A stretch of 59,869 nucleotides of DNA from Desulfurococcales archaeon (lineage in GTDB: Archaea > Thermoproteota > Thermoprotei_A > Sulfolobales > Fervidicoccaceae): positions 1 to 59,869 of the forward strand of contig JALWDA010000008.1 of the NCBI GenBank assembly GCA_027014955.1, written 5' to 3'. Of this stretch, positions 18,301 to 27,423 are shown in pieces. The notes under the pieces were generated by a model that ran no database searches, was not told where the DNA came from, and saw only the letters and a program-made list of their open reading frames with translations. The first letter of the stretch is position 1. Every line of letters starts with the position of its first letter. A program made the translations under genes and the position numbers.

Positions 18301-19236
18301 ATGCCCGAAAAAATAACCGTAATCGCAAGCTACAATACAGGGTTCCTCATACACGCGCCACGGTTGCCAGTTGAGGGAGAGACCCTAATGGGCAGCGGCT
18401 TCCGAATGGAGCACGGGGGAAAAGGGAGTAACCAGGCAATACAAGCGGCTAGACTGGGGTCCCACGTACACGTGGTCGCAAGAGTGGGGCACGACCTATT
18501 CGGAGACCGCGCCATATCCAAGTGGAGGGAGGAGGGAATCGACCACCGTGCAGTCGTGAGGGACCCTGAGGCACCAACGGGTGTTGGTATAATCATCGTG
18601 GGACCAGATGGTAAGAACATGATAGTGGTAGACCTGGGTGCAAACCTGCGCCTCACACCCGCAGATATAGACCGCTACTGGGAAGATTCTCTCTCACGGC
18701 CAAAGGTGGCCCTGGCACAGCTGGAGGTCCCGGTGGAGGCCGCACTCCACGGGCTTAGAAGAGCAAAGAATGAGGGAGCGGTGACCATACTTAACCCGGC
18801 GCCTGCGCGGCCCATGAAGCCAAGTGAGCTTGTTGGAGTAGATATTATCACGCCCAATGAGACGGAGATGAGGATACTGGCAGGAGAGGACCCCAACTCG
18901 ACAACAGATATAGCCCTGCTCGCCGAGAGGTACCTGGACTCTGTTAATACCGTTATTGTTACCCTGGGGGAGAAGGGGGCCCTTATAGTGGACAATAGGG
19001 GAAAAAGAATACTGCCACCCCCTAGGGTTAAAGCAGTGGATACCACGGGTGCGGGAGATGCCTTCAATGGGGCATTGGCCACGGCATTATCAATGGGTCT
19101 CTCAGTGGATGACGCCGTGTCCTTCGCAAATTATGCCGGGGCATACCTTGTGGCGAGGTTCAAGAGAGGCGAGCTGGTCGAGTCTCTCGCGACACGTGAT
19201 GAACTCGAGGAGTTTATGCGGTCAGCTAATCCTTAG
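18301..19236 (+). CDS. rbsK: Ribokinase (PfkB family)
   Basis: GGKGSNQAIQAARLGSHVHVVARVGHDLFGD ... VDTTGAGDAFNGALA; start set at MPEKITV (18301). Confidence 0.92.
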   Translation: MPEKITVIASYNTGFLIHAPRLPVEGETLMGSGFRMEHGGKGSNQAIQAARLGSHVHVVARVGHDLFGDRAISKWREEGIDHRAVVRDPEAPTGVGIIIVGPDGKNMIVVDLGANLRLTPADIDRYWEDSLSRPKVALAQLEVPVEAALHGLRRAKNEGAVTILNPAPARPMKPSELVGVDIITPNETEMRILAGEDPNSTTDIALLAERYLDSVNTVIVTLGEKGALIVDNRGKRILPPPRVKAVDTTGAGDAFNGALATALSMGLSVDDAVSFANYAGAYLVARFKRGELVESLATRDELEEFMRSANP

Positions 19237-20472
19237 TAAAAACCTTCTCCTATAAAGAGTCGTGAGTATGGTTTCTAGAACATCTCTGCGTTTTCTACTA
19301 AATTTGCCGCATCCATCATTGACTAGCACCGTCACTTCACCATTTCTAGGAGACACGTCCTTGACGCATTTCAAGCCCAAAATCTCTGCGCTCTTCATAA
19401 CATCGTCAACGTCGAGCTTTGGTAAATGCTTTGGGTTACCGCAGGGCCCCAAATTACATGCCCAGCAAGACTGACCATGGTCAACAACATTAGCTGAACA
19501 CGACGCAGGTAAAATATTGAACCCGGTTTTAACGGCCGTGTAGGCAACAGTTTGCTTTAGGTCGCCCATCCTAAGGGTTATCTGTTCGCGTGGATTCGCT
19601 GGACGTCGGGGCAGCCTTGCGGCTATCTCCTCATAGGGTATACCAGCTGCCTTTAGCCTCCTGAGAATACCCATGGTAACTCTCAGAGAGCCCAGTATGA
19701 CTCTCCTGTAACCCATAGACCACGCCTTCTCTAACAGGTAACTCAGGTCATCTAGCGGCACGCCAGGTATTATGGGTCTTAGAAATAATGTGACAGGAAC
19801 ACCCCTCTTCATCAAAAGCTGCCCCCATCTCAGCCTGTCATCCACACTCGCAGCTCCGGGCTCTAGGGTTCTTTGCATTGAATAGGTGGCCACGGATATG
19901 AGAACACTAGGGGGTCCGTTGGGAAGTGATGACAGTTCTTCGGCGACCCGTTCCCCGGGAGCGGCCTTCGTGGAAACCTGAAGAGGATTACCCATAACGC
20001 CTCCAATAAACCTCATGTATCTCAGAGTTTTGTTGATGATATGGTGGGTCATAAAGGGCTCGGTAACGCTGCCAAATGCCACGAGGGTGCCAGCTGGACC
20101 AGGCAGGAAATAAGGATTCAGAGCAAGTGCTACCAACATCTCTTCTGGCTCTAGGGGGTATGGCTGGGGCTTGAGCGGGAACCCCATGTCGGGCACATAG
20201 CAGTAGAGACACCCAAAAGAACACCCTATTGCCGGATGTACGGTCATTCCGCATGGAATTGGCTTCCGGCGCGAATGGTGGTCTTTACGAGCCTTGCCTA
20301 TGAGCCCTTTATGTTCCTCCAATATTTTCTGCTTTATCTCCAGTGCATTGCTGAGATACGTGGAAGGCCTGGTCTCCAAGTCTTGGCACCGGTGCGGGAC
20401 ACTTTTGTTTTTAAAAGAATGTATGGAGATAATACTTATAGCAATGCTGGCTAAGGCCAAATATGGTGCCAA
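19222..20472 (-). CDS. Radical SAM protein (SplB-like) with additional C-terminal Cys cluster
   Basis: CSFGCLYC (CxxxCxxC); C-terminal CSANVVDHGQSCWACNLGPC; true start may be internal. Confidence 0.87.
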   Translation of the reverse strand: MAPYLALASIAISIISIHSFKNKSVPHRCQDLETRPSTYLSNALEIKQKILEEHKGLIGKARKDHHSRRKPIPCGMTVHPAIGCSFGCLYCYVPDMGFPLKPQPYPLEPEEMLVALALNPYFLPGPAGTLVAFGSVTEPFMTHHIINKTLRYMRFIGGVMGNPLQVSTKAAPGERVAEELSSLPNGPPSVLISVATYSMQRTLEPGAASVDDRLRWGQLLMKRGVPVTLFLRPIIPGVPLDDLSYLLEKAWSMGYRRVILGSLRVTMGILRRLKAAGIPYEEIAARLPRRPANPREQITLRMGDLKQTVAYTAVKTGFNILPASCSANVVDHGQSCWACNLGPCGNPKHLPKLDVDDVMKSAEILGLKCVKDVSPRNGEVTVLVNDGCGKFSRKRRDVLETILTTLYRRRFLLRIS

Positions 20473-20474
20473 AC

Positions 20475-20600
20475 ATGGGCTGCCTCCGATGTAAAGCCAC
20501 CCCTTGGGGAGTATATGGTATGGATAAAGGGCTTAAGATGATGCTTGATTACCTCAAGGAACAGGAGAATAACAAGAAGAAGTCAAACCAGAAGAAATAA
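20475..20600 (+). CDS. Candidate 41-aa micro-protein with CxxC
   Basis: Open frame below the track cutoff: MGCLRCKATPWGVYGMDKGLKMMLDYLKEQENNKKKSNQKK*. Confidence 0.3.
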   Translation: MGCLRCKATPWGVYGMDKGLKMMLDYLKEQENNKKKSNQKK

Positions 20601-20780
20601 TTGAGATATAGTGGCATCCATTGTCACGAGTTGCTAGAACACATAATATTATAGACTAGTTGCTTCTCGAGAGCAAACATTTTTGGAGGATTACACGTTA
20701 ATTATTATAAGCGAGAATCGAGTAACAGAGGTTACTATACGTCTTCCAACCCATGGCAGTTGCTTCACACTTATCCTTCT

Positions 20781-21899
20781 ATGGTGGTGAGCCTATTGTC
20801 GATAAAAATAGGCATAATGGGGCGATGGAACGCCACATGCGGCATAAGCCAACATGTGGAGACCCTTGCGCGTAACCTTATCAAGCAGGGTATTGATGTA
20901 ACAGTCTATGCACCTACCCTTGATTCAGCGTTGAGGGACTGGCATCACAAGATAATAAAAGCCTTCGACGAGCCCTGGGTTAAGAGAGTATATAGTGAAA
21001 CGGAGGAGTACTATTATCCCTACGGCGGTATTGTGAGAACAGAGGAGCTGGAGAAGGACGATATAGACGTGCTAATTGTGGAGACGTACAACAGGTTCCC
21101 CCTAAACGAGTTCGCGGAGGCTGTACACAAGCTAAGAAGAAGATTTCCACTAATAGCCGTTGTTCACAATGCTACCATAAGAGAAGTGGTTCCCATAGTT
21201 AAGAGAGTCAAGTGGGATGCCATAGTAGTTTTCGACAAAAGGTATCGACAGGAGCTCTTCGGGGTCTTCGATGACACGTTACATTCTAAAATAAAAGAAA
21301 TACCCTATCCCTACCTAACCCCTGACCTAACATCATTAACTCCTGAAAGACCTCCTGAGGCAAGCGAGGAGGAGACCCTGTACATATCCTATGGAAGGCA
21401 GCCCCTACAGGAGTATGCAGACTACATATTCGCGCTCAGGGAGATGGCGGAGAAGAAGAGGTTCAAGTACTGGATAATAAGAAGCAACGGGCCAACGCCC
21501 TTCAGAGAACCGTGGATTATAGAGTGGAGACAAAGACCCCCCTTAGAGAGGATATACTCTTACGTGATGGGTAGTGACGTTCATCTGCTCCCCAAGGGAG
21601 AGTCGACAGGAGTGGTGGTCTCTAGCACGCTAGCCCAAATACTGTACTCGGGTACTCCAACACTAGTGCCGGATACTAGATACTTTGAAACAATACCTGT
21701 TGACCACAGGAGTATAGGGCCAGTCGTGAAATATAGGCCAGGTGACGTGTTCGACCTTATAAGAAAACTCTCCCTTCTAGACGATCCCGAGGTTCGAGCT
21801 CAGGTCTCCCGTATGGCTCGAGAGTGGGCCCTTAAACACGGGGAGGAAAAGGTGTCTAAAATGTTCCTAGAGCTGGCTGAGAAAGTTGCATTGAGATAA
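20781..21899 (+). CDS. Glycosyltransferase family 1/GT4-like
   Basis: IGIMGRWNATCGISQHVETLARNLIKQGIDVTVYAP; C-terminal GT-B-like region; start assigned to internal ATG. Confidence 0.75.
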   Translation: MVVSLLSIKIGIMGRWNATCGISQHVETLARNLIKQGIDVTVYAPTLDSALRDWHHKIIKAFDEPWVKRVYSETEEYYYPYGGIVRTEELEKDDIDVLIVETYNRFPLNEFAEAVHKLRRRFPLIAVVHNATIREVVPIVKRVKWDAIVVFDKRYRQELFGVFDDTLHSKIKEIPYPYLTPDLTSLTPERPPEASEEETLYISYGRQPLQEYADYIFALREMAEKKRFKYWIIRSNGPTPFREPWIIEWRQRPPLERIYSYVMGSDVHLLPKGESTGVVVSSTLAQILYSGTPTLVPDTRYFETIPVDHRSIGPVVKYRPGDVFDLIRKLSLLDDPEVRAQVSRMAREWALKHGEEKVSKMFLELAEKVALR

Positions 21900-21904
21900 A
21901 CACC

Positions 21905-22990
21905 TTACTCCAGGCGGCCTCTGTCCAACTCCTCCAAGAGTTGGCTGAACTCAATCCTGGCAATGCCCACATAGAGGTCCGCGGCCCCGTATGATACTAA
22001 CAGGTGGTCATCAACCTTAACCAAACCGCAGGGGAATACCACGTGGGGCCGGTCACCAATTTTCTCAAAGGGTTCTCTAGGCTCCATTATGTAGGTGGGC
22101 GTCACAGCAGTTACTCTGGGTCCCCTGCTTCCAAGCTCGAGCTCTACCGCAATAACCCTATATACGACACCCTCATGATCAACCGAGTGGGCTAGTACCA
22201 AGACCCTGTTGCCTCCAAGGTATATGGGGGGTGCTGCCCACCCGAGCTTAGACTCCCATTCTGCCTTAAGGTCAATGACCCAGCTTTTCTCAATAGCGTA
22301 TTCCCTGGGGCCCTTCGGGCTGCTGTAGTCAAGCGGCTCATGCTCGCTGACTAGTATGAGAAACTCTTCTTTTTTGTTGTGAACCCTATGGAAGAGCACC
22401 ATTTTACCTGACACGCTGTAGTTTTTAAGAGGATGTAGGAAGGCGTTCTTGTCGCTAATAACTCCTCCAAAAACATCATGCCTGGGAGTATGGACAGCTA
22501 GCTTAACCCACTCGTCCCCAAGCTTGGCTGCGGTGACGGGTCTTGTCCGGTATCTCCACTCCCGTGGCTCGAAATAGTTTATAGACCTACCAGTGTATGT
22601 CATATGGGGTATGCCGTCTATCACGTAGACGCGAGGGTCCTCAGCACCCCATATGTCGTACCTATTGTCAGGAGACAGGATGACGTCTGCCATGAAGCGG
22701 CCCATACTCACCCTCCTGGCCTCAATGTCGTCTAGACACAGGCGGAAGGCGGCAATGCTGCTCACGTACATGTAATAACCTAGTACAATCCGTGGATATA
22801 CCGTTAGGCACCCGCTAGAGTCGTCAAAGGACAGGCCAGGGTTGAAGGCACTCGTGGGATGTTCTACGGGCAGGTTTCTCAGAAAAATCCTGTCGGGTGC
22901 GACAACACCCATTCTCTCGAAAAGGTCCTTGACCCCAGGAGTCCTGACCTTGAGTGCTTCGTGCGAACCCGTTGCTATTGTTATCAACAT
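21905..22990 (-). CDS. GH130-like glycosidase/glycoside phosphorylase
   Basis: DIWGAEDPRVYVIDGIPHMTYTGRS; HVVFPCGLVKVDDHLLVSYGAADLYVGIA. Confidence 0.85.
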   Translation of the reverse strand: MLITIATGSHEALKVRTPGVKDLFERMGVVAPDRIFLRNLPVEHPTSAFNPGLSFDDSSGCLTVYPRIVLGYYMYVSSIAAFRLCLDDIEARRVSMGRFMADVILSPDNRYDIWGAEDPRVYVIDGIPHMTYTGRSINYFEPREWRYRTRPVTAAKLGDEWVKLAVHTPRHDVFGGVISDKNAFLHPLKNYSVSGKMVLFHRVHNKKEEFLILVSEHEPLDYSSPKGPREYAIEKSWVIDLKAEWESKLGWAAPPIYLGGNRVLVLAHSVDHEGVVYRVIAVELELGSRGPRVTAVTPTYIMEPREPFEKIGDRPHVVFPCGLVKVDDHLLVSYGAADLYVGIARIEFSQLLEELDRGRLE

Positions 22991-22993
22991 TAA

Positions 22994-23779
22994 TCACCCT
23001 TTATGCCTAGGCGACTCGTATAACTCGGGAAGTATTTTAGCATTATCTTCCAAGAAGCTTTCCATCTCAGACGAGGGCAGTGTTACAAAAAGCGTGCGTC
23101 CTCGAAAGAGCGTCATTATGCGAGGATTATGCCTATAGGGGAGTAGAACCTCCGCATCGCCTAGAAGCATTTTTACTGATAAAAATGAAAGACCAGGCTC
23201 TCCCCTCCCCTCTACTATCTTTTCAAAATACTTGCTCAGAACACGATATCCCGGTTCCCTGTCTTTTCCTGTGGGGAGTAGTACGCCCCCGCCCCTTAAA
23301 AGGACAATAGTGTATCTAATTCCCATAAAGTTCCTAAAAATAGCAATTGTGTAACCGTCCCCGGAGAAACCAATGAACACAAGCTTCCTGTTATAACATC
23401 CCCACTCCAAGTCCACGCCCTGCCTAGTTAGAGAAGAGGCAATCGAACGAGCCGTCCTCTCAGGTTCCTCTTCTATGAGAAAAGGGCTTACCAAAAAAGC
23501 GGCGACAGCGATGACTATTGACAACGCGAAAAACAACCCCTTCTCATAGCCAGCGGCTGCTATTATTAGTGGTAGCAGGGGAAGCATGTTAACGGTGATC
23601 TTTAGAAAACGGGTTATTCTACCGGAGGAATCATCCCTGCACAAAAACAGGGGTTCGGAGACTTCACTGAGCGGTATATTAACGTCCTCTTCCCTCTCCC
23701 TCCTTATCCTGTTCAAAACACGTTTTACATGGTCTTTTAGCATGACAGACCAGCTGGCTGAACTACTTGGAGGCGACAT
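22994..23779 (-). CDS. Hypothetical membrane protein
   Basis: Two predicted adjacent TM segments (MLPLLPLIIAAAGYEKGLFFALSIVIAVAAFLVSPFLI); no recognised family. Confidence 0.6.
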   Translation of the reverse strand: MSPPSSSASWSVMLKDHVKRVLNRIRREREEDVNIPLSEVSEPLFLCRDDSSGRITRFLKITVNMLPLLPLIIAAAGYEKGLFFALSIVIAVAAFLVSPFLIEEEPERTARSIASSLTRQGVDLEWGCYNRKLVFIGFSGDGYTIAIFRNFMGIRYTIVLLRGGGVLLPTGKDREPGYRVLSKYFEKIVEGRGEPGLSFLSVKMLLGDAEVLLPYRHNPRIMTLFRGRTLFVTLPSSEMESFLEDNAKILPELYESPRHKG

Positions 23780-23908
23780 GTGCCTTCATCATCCCGGTTT
23801 CAATATGTTTGCAACATACGTTTGGCGATTTTGCTATTTCTAGGAACCATTATTTTGGACCCCTATATGTAATTTAGAAGACCAGGGATATGAGCTTAGG
23901 GCTAGAAG

Positions 23909-24664
23909 GTGCCAGATTTGAGGATTGGGCGAAGAACACTTCTAAAAACCATCTTGGGGGCAGCACTTCTATATTCAGTGCCAGGAACGGTTACGGGCCT
24001 CACAGATTTTAAAACCACATTTGTAAACGCGGGTCTCGGTAAGAGAATTATCTTCGCACCAGACGCGCACATACATGAGTTTTACCCCGAACTAGTGGAG
24101 AGTATAAATAAGCTACGTCCAGAGCTGGTACTCCTAGGAGGAGACACCTATGATAGGTTTAGTGAGCTGGACAGTGTTATCGAAACCCTATCGAAAATCC
24201 GAGGTGAAAAGGTGGCAGTATTGGGAAACCATGAACATTGGGCCGAGTCCAGGTATGGTAAGATACCACTTAGCAAGGGGATAAAGGCAATGGAGGAAGC
24301 AGGCGTCACGGTACTTATTGACGAAGAGGGCGTTTTCCAGGGTGTTAGAATACTTGGAATAGACTGGAGGGATAACCCTAAGGAGTACTCGAATGCACCC
24401 CAGGAGGACGTAGCGCTAGTTATTGTACACTCTCCTGACGCTTTCCCCCATATTTCCTCTAATTACAAGTACATGCTGTCAGGACACACCCATGGGGGCC
24501 AGATATGCCTCCCCGGTCCTCGCTCAGCGGTCACAAACAGTATCTACGGTTATAAAAGAGGGTTCTATACGAAGGAGGGAAGGACGATGTACGTATCCAT
24601 GGGTGCGGGACACATAATACCTGTAAGGACATATTGCTCTAGGGAACTTGTCGTTCTAACTTAA
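23909..24664 (+). CDS. Metallophosphoesterase with Tat-like/anchor N-terminus
   Basis: GRRTLLKTILGAALLYSVPG; APDAHIHE, GGDTYDR, LGNHEHW, LSGHTHGGQICLPG; non-ATG start likely. Confidence 0.9.
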   Translation: MPDLRIGRRTLLKTILGAALLYSVPGTVTGLTDFKTTFVNAGLGKRIIFAPDAHIHEFYPELVESINKLRPELVLLGGDTYDRFSELDSVIETLSKIRGEKVAVLGNHEHWAESRYGKIPLSKGIKAMEEAGVTVLIDEEGVFQGVRILGIDWRDNPKEYSNAPQEDVALVIVHSPDAFPHISSNYKYMLSGHTHGGQICLPGPRSAVTNSIYGYKRGFYTKEGRTMYVSMGAGHIIPVRTYCSRELVVLT

Positions 24665-24697
24665 GCTCACCGACATGAAGGTATGCACTAGATTCAC

Positions 24698-27313
24698 TCA
24701 AGCGACTGCCTCGTCTTTCTTGCCCCCGCCATGGTTTGAAATAATGTTCATCACCCTCCTGTGAAGCTCCATAAGGAGCTTCCTCCTGTCCTCCATAAGC
24801 ACAATATCCTGATATCCTATGGCTATTATATGGTGTGCGAACGGGCTAGGCACATTCGCTGAGTATGTCACAATGTATCCCACTTTCCCCTCCTCGACCC
24901 ATCGTAGAACAGTCTCGGCAGCTTCAATGTCCATGTAGTCTTCCATTATCTCGCGTAACGTCTCTCTTATTATGGGGTGGTCCTTATTGTCTTTGAGAGC
25001 CTCCAGTATGCTTTGTGCGCTCAACTGCATTCTATGAGGACTCCGCTCCCATCCCCTATAGTTCCTTAGTATCATGAAGGCCCTCTGGGCGCAGTGGCGG
25101 AACCTTCTTTTCATAAGCTCGGTGTTCCAGATAGCCTTCTCAAGGAGGCTTCTGACATTCCTGTGGTTCACTTGTTCCAAAAGCTTATTCACATCTATAT
25201 CTGGGTGTCCTGCAACTGTTAGCATGAAAGCGTTGTCGGAGACCGTAACCCGCACGGGTGCACCCACCATCCTGGTTAGCACAAGTGCAAATGCCCGGGA
25301 TAGTGCATCATTGGTCCTCCTTCCAAAAAGGCTGTGGAATATGATGTTAAGGGCCCTTGTGTCATCATATATCTCAACGTGTATGGTCTTATCGCTAGCT
25401 ACTATGCCATTTGTGAACAGCATCTGCTCTCTAATGTACTCAACCAGCTCTCTCGCCGCGTGTTTTTGGAGCATGAGTCTTTTTCTTACCCATTCGATAA
25501 CTTTTTCAGGCTCCTGACCAGCCGAGAGCTTTTCTGCTATCTCTCTTCTTGTCCTGCCAACAAGTAGGGCGGAGTCGAATGCAAGGGGGAGCATCTCGCT
25601 GAACCAGCTTGGGACGGTGGGTCTGAGACCCTCCGCTGGCTCTACTATAACTTTTATCCCCTCAGAACGTATGAAGCGGTATGTTCTCCCTCCTAGAACG
25701 AAAATGTCTCCTGGCGAGAGTATTTGCACAAACTCCTCTTCAAGGTCTCCTATGTATTTCTTCTTTCCCTTAAGGAACACCCTTATCTTAGCTTCGTCAG
25801 GTATCATCCCCTGGTTTAGATAGTATATCATACGAACGTTCCTTTTGCGGCCAAACACGCCCTCATCAGGGTCGTACCATAGCTTGCTGTATACCCTCAT
25901 CTCCTCAAGGCCTTCTTCGATGCCCCCTAGGAACTCCAGGACTCTAAGAAAGTCCTCATAGGGCAGCGTGTGGAACACGTAGCTTCGTTTCACAAGCCTA
26001 TAGGCCTCCTCCACCCTCCACCTTTGCTCTAAGCTCATCGCTATTAGATTCTGGGCAAGCACGTCTAGGGGGTTTCTCGGTATCTTGGCTTTGTCAATAA
26101 TTCTCTTCCTAGCAGCGTCTGCGAGCACACTGCATTCTACTAGGTCGTCCCTGTCTACAACTATTATCCTTCCTTTGCTAACCTCTTTTATCCTATGACC
26201 TGCGCGACCCACCCTCTGTAGTAGGCGGCTCACGCTCTTGGGACTGCTTAGTAGTATGACGAGGTCGATGTATCCGATGTCAATGCCAAGCTCTAGGCTA
26301 GTTGAGCTCACAACTACCCTGAGTTTACCCTCCTTGAGCTTTTTCTCCACCTCTAGCCTCAGGTCTCTACTCAGGCTACTATGGTGGGCCTCAATCTCGT
26401 CCATGCTGATTAGCCCGTCCTTCTCCATGAGCTTCTTGAGCTTGTACACGACTCTCTCGGTGGCGCTTCTCGTGTTAGTGAAGATGAGTGTAGACCGGTG
26501 TTTCTTCACCAGCTCAACTATCGTCTTATATATGCTCTCATTCAGCTTGTCAGTATCAGCGTACACTAGGCTCATCTTGGGCGCGATTACCCTTATATCA
26601 ACAGGCTTGTAGAACCTTGCATCAACAATGCTAACAGGCCGGGGGCTACCATCGTCATTGTACCCTCCCAGAAAGCGCGCTATCCTCTCGAGGGGCGCAA
26701 TCGTCGCACTTAGACCTATTCTCTGTATCCTCTTTCCTGCCAGCCACTCAAGCCTCTCGAGAAGGAGAGAGAGATTAGCCCCACGCTTACTTGTGGCCAT
26801 CTCGTGTATCTCGTCGACAATAACCCACCTGACAGTTCGTAGCCTCTCCCTAAACCGGGGCGCCACTAATATTATTGAAAGAGTCTCGGGAGTTGTTATA
26901 AGAATGTGGGGAGGTTTCCTAAGCATAGCCTGCCTTTCGTTAGGTGGGGTATCACTTGTCCTTACAGCAACTCTGATTTCCGGAGGTTCTCTCCCAACCC
27001 TTCTTACATAGTACCCCCGTATCTCACCGAGGGGCTCCCTCAAGTTACGGTTCATGTCATTGTTGAGGGCACGCAGGGGGGAGACGTACACGGCATAAAT
27101 GGCCTCCTCCAGCCTCCCCTCCTCTCCTAACTTGAAGAGCTCGTCTATTATACCTAGAAACGCGGCCAGTGTCTTGCCCGTACCTGTGGGGGATGAAATG
27201 AGTACATTCTCTCCATTCTTTATCATGGGAATAGCCTGTCTCTGGGGCTCAGTGGGTTCTCCGAACCGCTCCTTAAACCACTCCTCGACGTAGGGTCTCA
27301 AATATCCCCACAA
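24698..27313 (-). CDS. Lhr-like DEAD/H-box ATP-dependent helicase
   Basis: SSPTGTGKTLAAFL, VDEIHE, LSATIAP, SSTSLELGIDIG, RVGRAGHR. Confidence 0.95.
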   Translation of the reverse strand: MWGYLRPYVEEWFKERFGEPTEPQRQAIPMIKNGENVLISSPTGTGKTLAAFLGIIDELFKLGEEGRLEEAIYAVYVSPLRALNNDMNRNLREPLGEIRGYYVRRVGREPPEIRVAVRTSDTPPNERQAMLRKPPHILITTPETLSIILVAPRFRERLRTVRWVIVDEIHEMATSKRGANLSLLLERLEWLAGKRIQRIGLSATIAPLERIARFLGGYNDDGSPRPVSIVDARFYKPVDIRVIAPKMSLVYADTDKLNESIYKTIVELVKKHRSTLIFTNTRSATERVVYKLKKLMEKDGLISMDEIEAHHSSLSRDLRLEVEKKLKEGKLRVVVSSTSLELGIDIGYIDLVILLSSPKSVSRLLQRVGRAGHRIKEVSKGRIIVVDRDDLVECSVLADAARKRIIDKAKIPRNPLDVLAQNLIAMSLEQRWRVEEAYRLVKRSYVFHTLPYEDFLRVLEFLGGIEEGLEEMRVYSKLWYDPDEGVFGRKRNVRMIYYLNQGMIPDEAKIRVFLKGKKKYIGDLEEEFVQILSPGDIFVLGGRTYRFIRSEGIKVIVEPAEGLRPTVPSWFSEMLPLAFDSALLVGRTRREIAEKLSAGQEPEKVIEWVRKRLMLQKHAARELVEYIREQMLFTNGIVASDKTIHVEIYDDTRALNIIFHSLFGRRTNDALSRAFALVLTRMVGAPVRVTVSDNAFMLTVAGHPDIDVNKLLEQVNHRNVRSLLEKAIWNTELMKRRFRHCAQRAFMILRNYRGWERSPHRMQLSAQSILEALKDNKDHPIIRETLREIMEDYMDIEAAETVLRWVEEGKVGYIVTYSANVPSPFAHHIIAIGYQDIVLMEDRRKLLMELHRRVMNIISNHGGGKKDEAVA

Positions 27314-27423
27314 GAGACTGCGCGCCCTCCCTTAGGTCTGGAGACATATGCGCGATCTGACAGCCATATCATGTGATCGGTGGAGGAAAGGGTTAATTAC
27401 GGATTACCCTATACACGCAAACA

